Assembly (NCBI RefSeq): GCF_001613805.1
Contig: NZ_LPVY01000013.1
Coordinates: 1 to 64,000 of the forward strand
Direction: 5' to 3'
From: Thalassospira lucentensis
GTDB taxonomy: Bacteria; Pseudomonadota; Alphaproteobacteria; Rhodospirillales; Thalassospiraceae
DNA: 64,000 nt
Below, one piece after another: positions 1-7,928 of the stretch; the stretch's first letter is position 1; the number at the start of each line of letters is the position of its first letter. A program made the translations under genes and the position numbers. Below the pieces are notes generated by a model. That model ran no database searches. It worked only from the letters and a program-made list of their open reading frames with translations, and had not been told where the DNA came from.

Positions 1-17
1 TTCCTGCCTTATGGGCC

Positions 18-145
18 TGTGCTCATAACTTGAAGGCTGAGGCTGTGAAGAAATCGCTCCAGTGGAGCGATTTTAAGCCGAAGGTTGAACACGGGCGATA
101 GCCCGCGCGCAGACTGCGTAGGTTCAAATCCTGCCCCCGTAACCA
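18..145 (+). pseudogene. Initiator tRNA-Met remnant split by an 87-bp repeat
   Basis: Bases 117-145 give a T-arm (stem GTAGG/CCTGC around loop TTCAAAT), the 3' acceptor strand, discriminator A and encoded CCA, closely matching bacterial initiator tRNA-Met. Position 72 would be A, the initiator hallmark of a C1-A72 mismatch. Bases 20-36 carry the CAT anticodon loop CTCATAA and the start of the variable loop in the right order and strand. Between them, where only a few bases belong, lies the structured repeat at 31-117. The sequence before base 18 does not resemble the D-arm, so the 5' half looks degraded or rearranged. I call it a non-functional remnant. An unusual processed tRNA is possible but less likely. 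Confidence 0.6.
31..117 (+). repeat. Structured 87-bp repeat, copy 1
   Basis: This copy differs from the one at 210-296 at only 4 of 87 positions. It contains a perfect 10-bp stem (AAATCGCTCC at 51-60 with GGAGCGATTT at 64-73, loop AGT) and a second hairpin (CGGGC at 92-96 with GCCCG at 101-105). It interrupts the initiator-tRNA-like sequence at the variable loop. It encodes no protein. It resembles a REP- or MITE-like palindromic element, but I do not recognise the family. Confidence 0.8.
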
Positions 146-152
146 AAATGTC

Positions 153-179
153 AAAGGCTCGCCATTCGGCGGGTCTTTT
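153..179 (+). terminator. Intrinsic terminator after the tRNA remnant
   Basis: An 11-bp stem (153-163 with 168-178, two G-T wobbles) around the loop ATTC ends in a short T tract. Its placement 8 bases after the CCA end is typical for a tRNA transcription unit, which supports this having once been a real tRNA gene. Confidence 0.7.
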
Positions 180-209
180 GCATTTTTGATTGTCTGGTCG
201 GGTTATGCC

Positions 210-296
210 TGAAGGCTCAGGCTGTCAAGAAATCGCTCCAGTGGAGCGATTTTAAGCCGAAGGTTGAGCACGGGCGGTAGCCCGCGCGCAGACTGC
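210..296 (+). repeat. Structured 87-bp repeat, copy 2
   Basis: Second copy of the element at 31-117, about 95% identical and in the same orientation, starting 179 bp downstream. The 10-bp stem is at 230-239/243-252 and the GC hairpin at 271-275/280-284. An additional inverted repeat (GCCTGA at 207-212, TCAGGC at 217-222) is perfect here but imperfect in copy 1. The right flank is not tRNA-like, so the element moved or duplicated independently of the tRNA. Confidence 0.8.
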
Positions 297-317
297 AGAG
301 GCATATGGATCAGACAA

Positions 318-347
318 TAAAAAAACCCGCTGTTGGCGCAGCGGGTT
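318..347 (-). terminator. Terminator of the TRAP/GMC/FAH operon
   Basis: On the minus strand a perfect 9-bp stem AACCCGCTG/CAGCGGGTT with a 6-nt loop runs into a T-rich tract. It lies about 45 bp after the stop codon of the FAH-family gene, the last gene of the minus-strand operon. Confidence 0.85.
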
Positions 348-393
348 CCTGGAAAGGCTTAAACTTGACCCCTCTAGAAATCTGAGGACGAGT

Positions 394-1251
394 TTAGGCG
401 ACGGGATCGCTTTCACTGACGACGATTTGGCGCTGTGTGCCGAGACCCTCGACCGATAGTTCGACGATATCACCCGTGCTCAGAAAGCGAGGTGGCGTCA
501 GGCCTAGACCCACCCCTTCCGGCGTTCCGGTTGCAATGATATCGCCCGGCATAAGGCGCATGAAACCGGACATATAGGATATGATCTCGGCCACAGGAAA
601 AATCATGTCGGAGGTAGAGCTGTTCTGCACGGTCTCGCCGTTAACAGAAAGCTTCAAGGTCAGGTTTTGAGGGTCGCCTGCTTCGTCGGGTGTTACAAGC
701 CACGGGCCGATCGGTCCGAAATTCGGTGCTGATTTTCCTTTGATCCATTGTCCGCCGCGCTCGATCTGATAGGCGCGTTCGCTGACATCGTTGATCGTGC
801 AAAAGCCTGCGACATAATCAAGCGCGTCGTCCTTGCTGACATAGCTGCACGGGCGGCCGATAATGATGCCAAGTTCAACCTCCCAATCTGTTTTGACAGA
901 GCCGCGCGGCAAGATAATGGGATCGTTCGGCCCGCAGATGCACGATGTGGATTTTGAAAACAGCACCGGTTCTTTGGGTTCGGAGTTGTTGGTTTCGCGT
1001 GCATGACGGGCATAGTTCAAACCGACCGCATAAAAGTTACGTGCCGCCCCAACACACGGGCCGATCCGTGTACCGGGATCGACAATCGGCAAATCAGACA
1101 GGTCGCGAGCAGCCAGGGCCGCCAGTTGTTCGCAATTCACGGTTTCGGGCGTGAAATCGGCAATCAAACGACTGAGGTCGCGGATGTTTCCTTCCTGATC
1201 AAGGTATCCGGGCTTTTCGTCACCAATCGGTCCGTGGCGGAGAAACTTCAT
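394..1251 (-). CDS. Fumarylacetoacetate hydrolase (FAH) family protein
   Basis: A 285-residue protein of the FAH fold used by fumarylacetoacetases, 2-hydroxyhepta-2,4-diene-1,7-dioate isomerases and acylpyruvases. These act on beta-diketo acids or isomerise enols in a divalent-metal-dependent way. The core shows NYARHARET, EPVLFSKSTSCICGP, a metal-binding WEVELGIIIGRP segment, GFCTINDVSER and FPVAEIISYMSG. The start follows an AAGGA ribosome site. It is the last gene of the operon with a TRAP transporter and a GMC oxidoreductase, so it may hydrolyse or isomerise a late intermediate of the imported acid. The exact substrate cannot be read from sequence. Confidence 0.9.
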   Translation of the reverse strand: MKFLRHGPIGDEKPGYLDQEGNIRDLSRLIADFTPETVNCEQLAALAARDLSDLPIVDPGTRIGPCVGAARNFYAVGLNYARHARETNNSEPKEPVLFSKSTSCICGPNDPIILPRGSVKTDWEVELGIIIGRPCSYVSKDDALDYVAGFCTINDVSERAYQIERGGQWIKGKSAPNFGPIGPWLVTPDEAGDPQNLTLKLSVNGETVQNSSTSDMIFPVAEIISYMSGFMRLMPGDIIATGTPEGVGLGLTPPRFLSTGDIVELSVEGLGTQRQIVVSESDPVA

Positions 1252-1289
1252 AATCCAGTCCTTTCAAAAATGTTCTTTCAAATGCGCTA

Positions 1290-2897
1290 TCAGGCTGAGC
1301 GCAAGATCATGTCAGCGGCTTTTTCCGCAATCATCACCACCGGTGTCGCGGTGTTTCCCGATACAATCCGCGGCATGATGGATGCATCGACCACCCGCAA
1401 GCCTTCCACGCCGCGTACCCGCAATTGCGGGTCAACCACTGCACCGTCATCAACGCCCATGCGGCACGTTCCAACGGGATGGAAAATGGTTGTACCGATG
1501 TCACCGGCGGCACGGGCCAGACTGGCATCATCTGTTTTGTCCGTGCCGGGCACGTCTTCGGACGGGGCATATTTTTTCAAAGCAGGCATGGTCATCAAGT
1601 GCCGTGCCTGGCGCAGTGCGCGCACAGCGACATCAATGTCACTGTCTGTGCTTAGATAGCGTGGTGAAATGTCGGGATGGGCGGACAGGTCCGCGTTCGA
1701 TATGTGGGTGGAGCCCCGACTGTCCGGGCGCAGGTTGCAGACCGATACCGTCACAGCCGGATAGGGATGCAATGGTTCTCCCAGCTTGTCGGTTGACAGA
1801 GGTTGAATGTGATATTCAAGGTCCGGCGTTGCCATTTCGGGACTGCTTTTGGTGAAAATCCCGAACTGGCTGGGGGCCATGGACAAGGGGCCGGAGCGGT
1901 TCCACAAATAGCTTGCCGCCATGCCGATCTTTCCCGACCAGGAATTGGCGATCTGATTAAGCGTGCGGGCATTTTCAACGCGGAAAACCATCCTTAGCTG
2001 AAGATGATCCTGAAGGTTTTCGCCGACATCTTGCATATCGCGATACACATCGATACCCGCATCTTGAAGACGTTCGCCCTGACCAATACCCGATGCTTCA
2101 AGCAGTAAGGGCGAATGGATCGCACCGGCGGCGAGAAGGATCTCTGCCTTGGCCGAGGCATGAAGCATCATGCCGTCACGAAGGATGTTCATCGCCTTTG
2201 CACGGCCGTCCTCAAACGTGATTTTTTGAACATGGGCATGGGTTAAAAGCCGCAGATTGGGGCGATTGAGAGCCGGTTTAAGAAAAGCCCGCGCGGCACT
2301 CCAGCGACGGCCGCCATTCTGGTTGACCTCAAAATAGCCGGCCCCTTCGTTGTTTCCAGCGTTAAAGTCATCGGTTGGTGGTATTCCCATTTCTTCGGCG
2401 GCGCGCTGAAAATCATCGAGCAAATCCCATTTAAGACGCTGGCGGGCGACTTTCCATTCACCGCCCTGCCCGTGGATTTGGCCATCACCACCGGGGCGGT
2501 CCTGGGAACGGATGAAGTAGGGAAGCACATCATCCCAACCCCAGCCGGTATTGCCCATCTGTGCCCAACCGTCATAGTCCGCAGCCTGACCGCGCATGTA
2601 AATCATGCCGTTGATCGAGCTGCATCCCCCCAGAACCTTGCCGCGCGGATAGGCCAGTTGGCGCCCGTTCAAGCCTGCTTCGCTTGTGGTTTTCATCATC
2701 CAGTCGGTGCGCGGATTGCCCATGCAGTATAGATAACCAACCGGAATATGGATCCAGGGATAGGTATCTTTGCCGCCCGCCTCGATAAGAAGAACTCGGT
2801 TGGCGGGATTGTCGCTGAGCCGGTTCGCAAGCACACATCCTGCCGTCCCGGCGCCAATGATGATGTAGTCGTACTCGCCGTCTAAATTGCGTGTCAT
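1290..2897 (-). CDS. GMC-family FAD-dependent oxidoreductase (choline dehydrogenase-like)
   Basis: A 535-residue GMC oxidoreductase that oxidises an alcohol to an aldehyde or ketone with FAD. The N-terminal dinucleotide fold DYIIIGAGTAGCVLANRL, the first GMC signature near GKVLGGCSSINGMIYMRG, the second signature GAIHSPLLLEASGIG, and the C-terminal catalytic segment with HPVGTCRMG and SGNTATP are all present. I use the ATG at 2897. The reading frame extends upstream into the TRAP permease gene but that extension is not GMC-like. It sits 22 bp after the TRAP permease gene. Choline is unlikely as substrate because no betaine genes are near; a hydroxyl compound brought in by the TRAP system is more plausible. 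Confidence 0.93.
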   Translation of the reverse strand: MTRNLDGEYDYIIIGAGTAGCVLANRLSDNPANRVLLIEAGGKDTYPWIHIPVGYLYCMGNPRTDWMMKTTSEAGLNGRQLAYPRGKVLGGCSSINGMIYMRGQAADYDGWAQMGNTGWGWDDVLPYFIRSQDRPGGDGQIHGQGGEWKVARQRLKWDLLDDFQRAAEEMGIPPTDDFNAGNNEGAGYFEVNQNGGRRWSAARAFLKPALNRPNLRLLTHAHVQKITFEDGRAKAMNILRDGMMLHASAKAEILLAAGAIHSPLLLEASGIGQGERLQDAGIDVYRDMQDVGENLQDHLQLRMVFRVENARTLNQIANSWSGKIGMAASYLWNRSGPLSMAPSQFGIFTKSSPEMATPDLEYHIQPLSTDKLGEPLHPYPAVTVSVCNLRPDSRGSTHISNADLSAHPDISPRYLSTDSDIDVAVRALRQARHLMTMPALKKYAPSEDVPGTDKTDDASLARAAGDIGTTIFHPVGTCRMGVDDGAVVDPQLRVRGVEGLRVVDASIMPRIVSGNTATPVVMIAEKAADMILRSA

Positions 2898-2919
2898 GTC
2901 GGTACCTGGAAATATTGTG

Positions 2920-4248
2920 TTAGTAAATTGCGATTGCCGGGAAGAGGACCAGCAGACCAACGGCCAGCACCTGCAGGCAAATGAATGGCACAAGTGATCT
3001 GAATATCTCGCCAAGGGTGATGTCGGGCGGGGTCACGCTTTTGAGGTAAAACGCGGCGGGCCCGAAAGGCGGCGTCAGGAAAGAGACCTGCATATTCATG
3101 GCAAACAGCACACCAAACCAGACCGGGTCATAACCAAGATGAAGAATGATCGGCACGAAAATGGGCATGGTCAAAAGTGCGATACCAACCCAGTCGAGAA
3201 ACATGCCGAGAATGAACAGGATCAGCATCATGAACAGGATAATCACCATCGGCTCCTCTGAAATGCCGGTAATCATCTGTGATATGAAGCGGATACCGCC
3301 CATCAGGTTATAAACACCGACCAGTGCGCTTGCGCCGATGCCAATCCACATGATCATGCCGACTGTTGCCAATGTATGCAGGGCCGCATCAAGCAACATG
3401 CCAAAGGAGAATTCCCGGCGCAAAATCGTAGACAGGATCACACCCGCGGCGCCGATGGCAGAAGCCTCTGTGACCGAAGCGATGCCGCCATAAATTGATC
3501 CCAGTACGGAAAACACGACCAAAAGCGGCAGAACAAGACCACGGAGCAGCGGCAAGTTATCGCGGAGCGCGACGCGTTCGACAGGTGGCGGCGGGGCGGC
3601 GTTCGGATCAAGATAGGAACGCAGCAGAATGTAGGCGATATAGAGCCCGGCCAACATGAAGCCCGGCAGAAAAGCCGCGGTAAAAAGATCCCCGACCGAG
3701 ACATTCGCGGTCAAACCGTAAATGATCAAGACGATGGAGGGCGGCACCATTGTGCCCAGTGAACCGCCAGCGCACACAACACCGATGGCCAAGCGCCGGT
3801 TATAGCCAAGGCGCAGCATCTGTGGCAGGGCGACAAGACCAAGCAACACGATTTCACCGCCGATAATACCGCTCATTGCGGCAAGGATGACGGCGACGAA
3901 AATCGTCTGAACGGCAACCCCACCGCGCAGGCGGCCACCGATAAGCTTCATTGCATCAAACAGGTCGCGGGCAATGCCAGACCGGTCAAGTATGGCTGCC
4001 ATCAGTACGAACATCGGTACAGAGACAAACACAAAAGATGACACGAAACTGTATACGCGGCTTGTGATCAAGGGCACCGAGCTTGGCCCAAACCAGCCCA
4101 CGGCAAAGACCAGGGCAACAAGCAGGGTCACCATGGCAAGCGGGGCGCCGGTCAAGAGCAGCGCAATCAGCAGGGCGAACATCAGCAATGTTCCCCAGCC
4201 GATCCCCAGCGCCTTGAGGTTCAGTCCAAGATCAATAAGGTCAAACAT
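2920..4248 (-). CDS. dctM: TRAP transporter large permease (DctM family)
   Basis: About 442 residues, very hydrophobic, with roughly a dozen predicted membrane segments, as expected for the 12-TM DctM subunit that carries out sodium-driven solute transport in the inner membrane. Typical motifs are PLAMVTLLVALVFAVGW, GGSLGTMVPPSIVLIIYG and LDWVGIALLTMPIFVPI. The start codon overlaps the end of the small permease gene by 8 bp, which indicates translational coupling. An in-frame start 30 bp upstream is possible but less likely. Confidence 0.95.
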   Translation of the reverse strand: MFDLIDLGLNLKALGIGWGTLLMFALLIALLLTGAPLAMVTLLVALVFAVGWFGPSSVPLITSRVYSFVSSFVFVSVPMFVLMAAILDRSGIARDLFDAMKLIGGRLRGGVAVQTIFVAVILAAMSGIIGGEIVLLGLVALPQMLRLGYNRRLAIGVVCAGGSLGTMVPPSIVLIIYGLTANVSVGDLFTAAFLPGFMLAGLYIAYILLRSYLDPNAAPPPPVERVALRDNLPLLRGLVLPLLVVFSVLGSIYGGIASVTEASAIGAAGVILSTILRREFSFGMLLDAALHTLATVGMIMWIGIGASALVGVYNLMGGIRFISQMITGISEEPMVIILFMMLILFILGMFLDWVGIALLTMPIFVPIILHLGYDPVWFGVLFAMNMQVSFLTPPFGPAAFYLKSVTPPDITLGEIFRSLVPFICLQVLAVGLLVLFPAIAIY

Positions 4249-4840
4249 CGTCGTGCCTTTGTGGCGCTTTGCTGCCACGTGCGTAATTGAAAGTGAGGAT
4301 GAGAAACTGGACGCTCATGACAACGAGCACGCAGAGCAGGAATATTTTCAGAACTGCGGGCGTGGGTGAGTTCCAGGCACTGCCGGTGGTTTCCAGAAAG
4401 AAACTGCCATCGGGGCGAAACATCGCCTTTTTCACCATCAGCCACGCGGCCCACGCGAAAAACAGACTGACACCAAGGCAGGCAATTGAAATGACCACAT
4501 CAAGAGCACGGCGTGCAGACGACCTGACCACATCATAGATCAGGACGACGCGGATGTGCGTGTTGCGTGCAACACAGTAAAGTCCGCCAAAGATAAAGGT
4601 CACGGCACTTAGGAATATGGTTGTTTCATGTGCCCACACGGTCGGACGGTTGAACACGTAGCGCAGGAAAACCTCCATCACGAGGATTGCCATGGCTGCG
4701 ATGATACAAATCGCAAAGGGACGTGCGGCAAGGGTGATGGCGCGTCCAAGCCAACCGGCTTGTGGCAAATATTCCAATTGGGGTGTCACGGATTGCTGTG
4801 TATCGGACGTGGCAGGGGTATGATCGGGGGGCACTGACAT
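4241..4840 (-). CDS. dctQ: TRAP transporter small permease (DctQ family)
   Basis: A four-helix inner-membrane subunit that pairs with DctM. Helices are visible around PFAICIIAAMAILVMEVFLR, TIFLSAVTFIFGGLYCVA, ALDVVISIACLGVSLFFAW and the C-terminal VLKIFLLCVLVVMSVQFLIL. VWAHETTIFL is family-like. The ATG at 4840 gives 199 residues. An in-frame GTG at 4912 would add 24 residues but lies inside a strong hairpin just after dctP, so I reject it. It overlaps dctM by 8 bp. Confidence 0.92.
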   Translation of the reverse strand: MSVPPDHTPATSDTQQSVTPQLEYLPQAGWLGRAITLAARPFAICIIAAMAILVMEVFLRYVFNRPTVWAHETTIFLSAVTFIFGGLYCVARNTHIRVVLIYDVVRSSARRALDVVISIACLGVSLFFAWAAWLMVKKAMFRPDGSFFLETTGSAWNSPTPAVLKIFLLCVLVVMSVQFLILTFNYARGSKAPQRHDDV

Positions 4841-4882
4841 GGCTGACCAATCGTTTCGAGCGGAGTGATGATCGGGGAAAGG

Positions 4883-4907
4883 TCCGGGCGCATTGACTGC
4901 GCCCGGA
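4883..4907 (-). promoter_or_regulatory. Hairpin between dctP and dctQ
   Basis: A perfect 10-bp GC-rich inverted repeat (4883-4892 with 4898-4907, loop of 5) begins 10 bp after the dctP stop codon. There is no T tract, so it is more likely an RNA-stabilising or partial-attenuation stem than a full terminator. Such stems would keep the periplasmic binding protein more abundant than the membrane subunits. Confidence 0.7.
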
Positions 4908-4916
4908 GGCACCCTG

Positions 4917-5933
4917 TCAGTTCAAGAGACCTTGGGATTTCAGATATTCGGTCAGCAAGTCGTAGACCTTTTGCGCATTTTCAGAGCTTGCAGCGACTTT
5001 TGACCATTGGTCCATGGCAATAGTGCGGAACTTTGCACGTTCTTCTGCCGACCAGTTGTGCACGGTGATCGAAGGATCTGCTTTGGCTTCTGCCACCGCC
5101 TTGAGATCATTGATCGACAATCTGGCAACGGCATCCTGGGCAAAGTCGCGTACAGAAACAGTCATGATTTCCTGCAGGTCTTCGGGCATCGAGTTCCATT
5201 TTTCAAGGTTCATGGCGACCTCGACCAGTGGCATGGAATGGAAGCCCGGATAGACAGGGTGAACTGCGACCTTGTGCAGGCCTTGCTGGTGGTTGGTTGA
5301 GAACACCGTGGAATCGGCGGCATCAATAACGCCCTTGTCGAGGGATGTGTAAACCTCGGAATAAGGCAGGTTCACCGGTACTGCGCCCGCTGCAGCAAAG
5401 ACTTCCTGAATGAGGCCTTCCGGCGCACGGACTTTCAGACCTTTCAGATCGGCAACCCCGTCAAGCGGACGGTCAGAAACAAAGCCTTCAAGGCCGGTTG
5501 TTGTCGCGCCGACAAAACGCAAGCCATAGGGCCCTTCAAGTTCGTTCATCAACTCGTAACCGCCACCATAGTTGATGAAGCGGAACATTTCGTCGGGCGA
5601 CGCCCATGCGCCGATCGGGTTGGCGATCAGACCGAATGCCGGATCCTTGCCGGAAAAATAGCTTACATCGGTAATGTGGCCATCGAGAATACCGGAACCG
5701 ACAGCTTCCTGGGTTTCGTTATATTCCACGACCGAGCCCACGGGCAGCAGTTCGATGGCAATGCGCCCGCCCGACATTTTATGAACGCGTTCGGTCCATT
5801 CTTTTTGAATGGCGAAGTTGGGGTTTCCTGCCGGATCAACCGACTGAAATGTGAGATCAAATTCCTGTGCCGTGGCGGTTGTGCCACTAAGCATAAAGAC
5901 AGCAAGTGCGACTTTCAGACGAGTGCGTTTCAT
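4917..5933 (-). CDS. dctP: TRAP transporter substrate-binding protein (DctP family)
   Basis: A 338-residue periplasmic solute receptor. A Sec signal peptide (KRTRLKVALAVFMLSG, cleavage near TATA-QE) precedes the DctP fold. Family features include the helix with LKGLKVRAPEGLIQEVF, where the arginine usually salt-bridges a carboxylate ligand, followed by GAVPVNLPYSEVYTSLDKGV. The start at 5933 follows GGGAGGAAAA, a strong ribosome site. The frame extends upstream but without a plausible signal sequence. Ligand is probably an organic acid, judged from the conserved arginine and neighbouring enzymes. Confidence 0.95.
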   Translation of the reverse strand: MKRTRLKVALAVFMLSGTTATAQEFDLTFQSVDPAGNPNFAIQKEWTERVHKMSGGRIAIELLPVGSVVEYNETQEAVGSGILDGHITDVSYFSGKDPAFGLIANPIGAWASPDEMFRFINYGGGYELMNELEGPYGLRFVGATTTGLEGFVSDRPLDGVADLKGLKVRAPEGLIQEVFAAAGAVPVNLPYSEVYTSLDKGVIDAADSTVFSTNHQQGLHKVAVHPVYPGFHSMPLVEVAMNLEKWNSMPEDLQEIMTVSVRDFAQDAVARLSINDLKAVAEAKADPSITVHNWSAEERAKFRTIAMDQWSKVAASSENAQKVYDLLTEYLKSQGLLN

Positions 5934-6019
5934 TGTGTTTTCCTCCCTGTTTGCGGCATGTTTTGGTGATCCCATGCCTTTGGACCGTATCGTACGCGAG
6001 ATCGTGCCGTGCGCCAAAG

Positions 6020-7057
6020 TCAGGCAGCGCCACTAAACCGTTTCTGAGCCGGTGCATTAACGAGATTACGCAGGGAACCGTCGCGTAAATATTGCATCGC
6101 GGTTTCCACCGAAAGGCGGCGGGCATCGGCCACACTTTCCGGGCTCGACCATGCGGCATGGGGAGTCAGGAACAGGCGTTCACCAACAATCGGATCCTTG
6201 CCATTGGCATAAGCCAAGGCAATGGCATCTTCAGGTGCGGGCGGCTCTGCGGGCAGGACATCAATACCGGCACCGGCAATCGTGCCGTTTCGCAAGGCAT
6301 CAAGCAAAGCATCAATATCGATGATCGCGCCGCGTGCGGTGTTGATCAGCAGTGCATGGGGCTGCATCATCGCCAGCCTTTCTGCATTGATCATCTTGTG
6401 ACTTTCGGTCGTGAGCGGGCAATGCAAGCTGACCACATCACTTTGTGAAAGCAGGCCTTCAAGCCGGTCACAGCGGTCAACCCCGACAGCAATTTCCGTG
6501 CCCCGGGACACCAGGGGATCGTAGGCCAAAACACGCATGCCAAATGCCTTTGCCCGCAATGCGGCGGCAATGCCAATGCGGCCAAGCCCGACAACCCCGA
6601 ATGTTTTACCGCGAAGGCGAGCCAGCAGCGGGGCACGGGCATGGTCAAAGCCAGCGCGGGGGGAGTCCATCAGGTTCCTGTGATAGGAGTTGATGCCGCG
6701 ACGCATGGTCAGCATCAAGGCGATGGCATGGTCGGCGACCTCGCTTGTACCGTAATCCGGGGTGTTGCAGACCGGAATGCCCGCTTCGGCGGCGGCATTC
6801 AGATCGATGTGGTCAAACCCCACACCGGCACGCACGATGATCTGGCAGCGATCAAGCTTTGCAATCACGTCACGCGTGACCGGCATTTCATGCCACACCA
6901 CCATCGCATCACACTTGCCCAGCACATCGGCCGGAATGTTTTCAGGCGAACGTTCCCGGTAAATATCCCAGTCGACCTGGTCGCCAGACGTGCGACGCTC
7001 GATCTGCGCATCGTCCGGATATTGAGCATCGGGTGTGAGTAGGCGGAAGCGAGACAT
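6020..7057 (-). CDS. NAD-dependent D-2-hydroxyacid dehydrogenase (CtBP/SerA-like)
   Basis: A 345-residue member of the D-isomer-specific 2-hydroxyacid dehydrogenases. The Rossmann motif GKTFGVVGLGRIGIAAALRA is followed by an Asp in AYDPLV that favours NAD. The catalytic Arg lies in LLINTARGAIID, and the segment LFLTPHAAWSSPES contains the catalytic His. The start follows AAAGAGG. It is the first gene of the TRAP/GMC/FAH operon and would interconvert a 2-keto acid and 2-hydroxy acid, either the imported compound or an intermediate. Confidence 0.92.
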   Translation of the reverse strand: MSRFRLLTPDAQYPDDAQIERRTSGDQVDWDIYRERSPENIPADVLGKCDAMVVWHEMPVTRDVIAKLDRCQIIVRAGVGFDHIDLNAAAEAGIPVCNTPDYGTSEVADHAIALMLTMRRGINSYHRNLMDSPRAGFDHARAPLLARLRGKTFGVVGLGRIGIAAALRAKAFGMRVLAYDPLVSRGTEIAVGVDRCDRLEGLLSQSDVVSLHCPLTTESHKMINAERLAMMQPHALLINTARGAIIDIDALLDALRNGTIAGAGIDVLPAEPPAPEDAIALAYANGKDPIVGERLFLTPHAAWSSPESVADARRLSVETAMQYLRDGSLRNLVNAPAQKRFSGAA

Positions 7058-7102
7058 ATGGACCTCTTTGGGGTTCGTCGGCATCGGATATCATGAATTG
7101 TC

Positions 7103-7120
7103 ATTCTAGAATTCTAGAAT
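7103..7120. promoter_or_regulatory. Perfect 18-bp palindrome, probable GntR operator
   Basis: ATTCTAGAATTCTAGAAT is a perfect inverted repeat in the 175-bp gap between the operon start (7057) and the divergent GntR gene (7233). A TTGACA box on the minus strand (7131-7136) lies just upstream, so a protein bound here would overlap the operon promoter. FCD-type GntR regulators usually bind such dyads as dimers. The link to this regulator is inference. Confidence 0.7.
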
Positions 7121-7232
7121 TTTAATTCCTTGTCAATATTGTTTTTTTGGTGTTTGATAGGCGAACAAAATCATGGGATTGATGGTAAATGGTGCCATCA
7201 CGGAACTGATCTGAATTTCGAAGGAGACTGCT

Positions 7233-7928
7233 GTGTCGCTCACTCAAGAGGCTTGTGAACGACTTCGCGATGCAATCGTGTCGGGCAAATTTGAATTTGG
7301 CGAACGATTGTCCGAGGAGCAGATTGCCCGCGCGCTTGGCATGAGCAAAGCGCCGGTACGGGCAGCATTCACGGACCTACGCGATATGGGACTGGTCAGC
7401 ATCGTACCCCAAGCCGGTACTTATGTGTTCACACCGACACCGCAGGAAGTAAACGAAATGAGCCACTTTCGTGCGATGCTGGAGCGTGAGGCGCTTGGCA
7501 GTGCGCTGGCGCGTGATCCCGATAGCCTTGTGCAGGGGCTTTCGGCGGCAATCGTGCAAATGAAGCACGCCATTGATGTTGATGAATTCGCGCTTTATAG
7601 CCGCGCCGATAGTGCCTATCACCGTGTGATCCTGCATCATGCTGGCAACCGCTATCTGGAAAAAGCGTATGATCTGACCGCCACCGCGCTGGAAGCTCTG
7701 CGCGCCCATTTGCAATCGGGGGAAGGAGATTTCTGGCAACGCTCGTTTGCCGAACATACGCAGATGCGTGATTTGATGGCGAACCGCCAGTTTGATGAGG
7801 CGCAGGCTTTGCTGGAAGAGCATATTCTGGTGATCAATCGATCGATTTCACTGCCGTCTGCAAACATTAACCAGCGTACCAAAAGCCGCCGTCGCACTGA
7901 TGAAGAGTATGCAATATTGCTTTCGTAA
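7233..7928 (+). CDS. GntR-family transcriptional regulator (FCD type)
   Basis: 231 residues from a GTG start behind GAAGGAG. The N-terminal winged helix-turn-helix shows LRDAIVSGKFEFGERLSEEQ, ARALGMSKAPVRAAFTDLRD and a wing ending in GTYVFTPT. The C-terminal FCD ligand domain (from about residue 75) has FRAMLEREAL, SAYHRVILHHAGN and EHTQMRDLMANRQF, with the acid and histidines that usually bind a metal and an organic acid. It is transcribed away from the TRAP operon and probably represses it until the substrate appears. Confidence 0.93.
   Translation: MSLTQEACERLRDAIVSGKFEFGERLSEEQIARALGMSKAPVRAAFTDLRDMGLVSIVPQAGTYVFTPTPQEVNEMSHFRAMLEREALGSALARDPDSLVQGLSAAIVQMKHAIDVDEFALYSRADSAYHRVILHHAGNRYLEKAYDLTATALEALRAHLQSGEGDFWQRSFAEHTQMRDLMANRQFDEAQALLEEHILVINRSISLPSANINQRTKSRRRTDEEYAILLS

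Noticed and set aside
31-117. Group I intron in the initiator tRNA
   Set aside because: The insert is only 87 bp, lies at the variable loop and not the anticodon loop, and has no recognisable P3/P7 core. A second copy outside any tRNA argues for a repeat.
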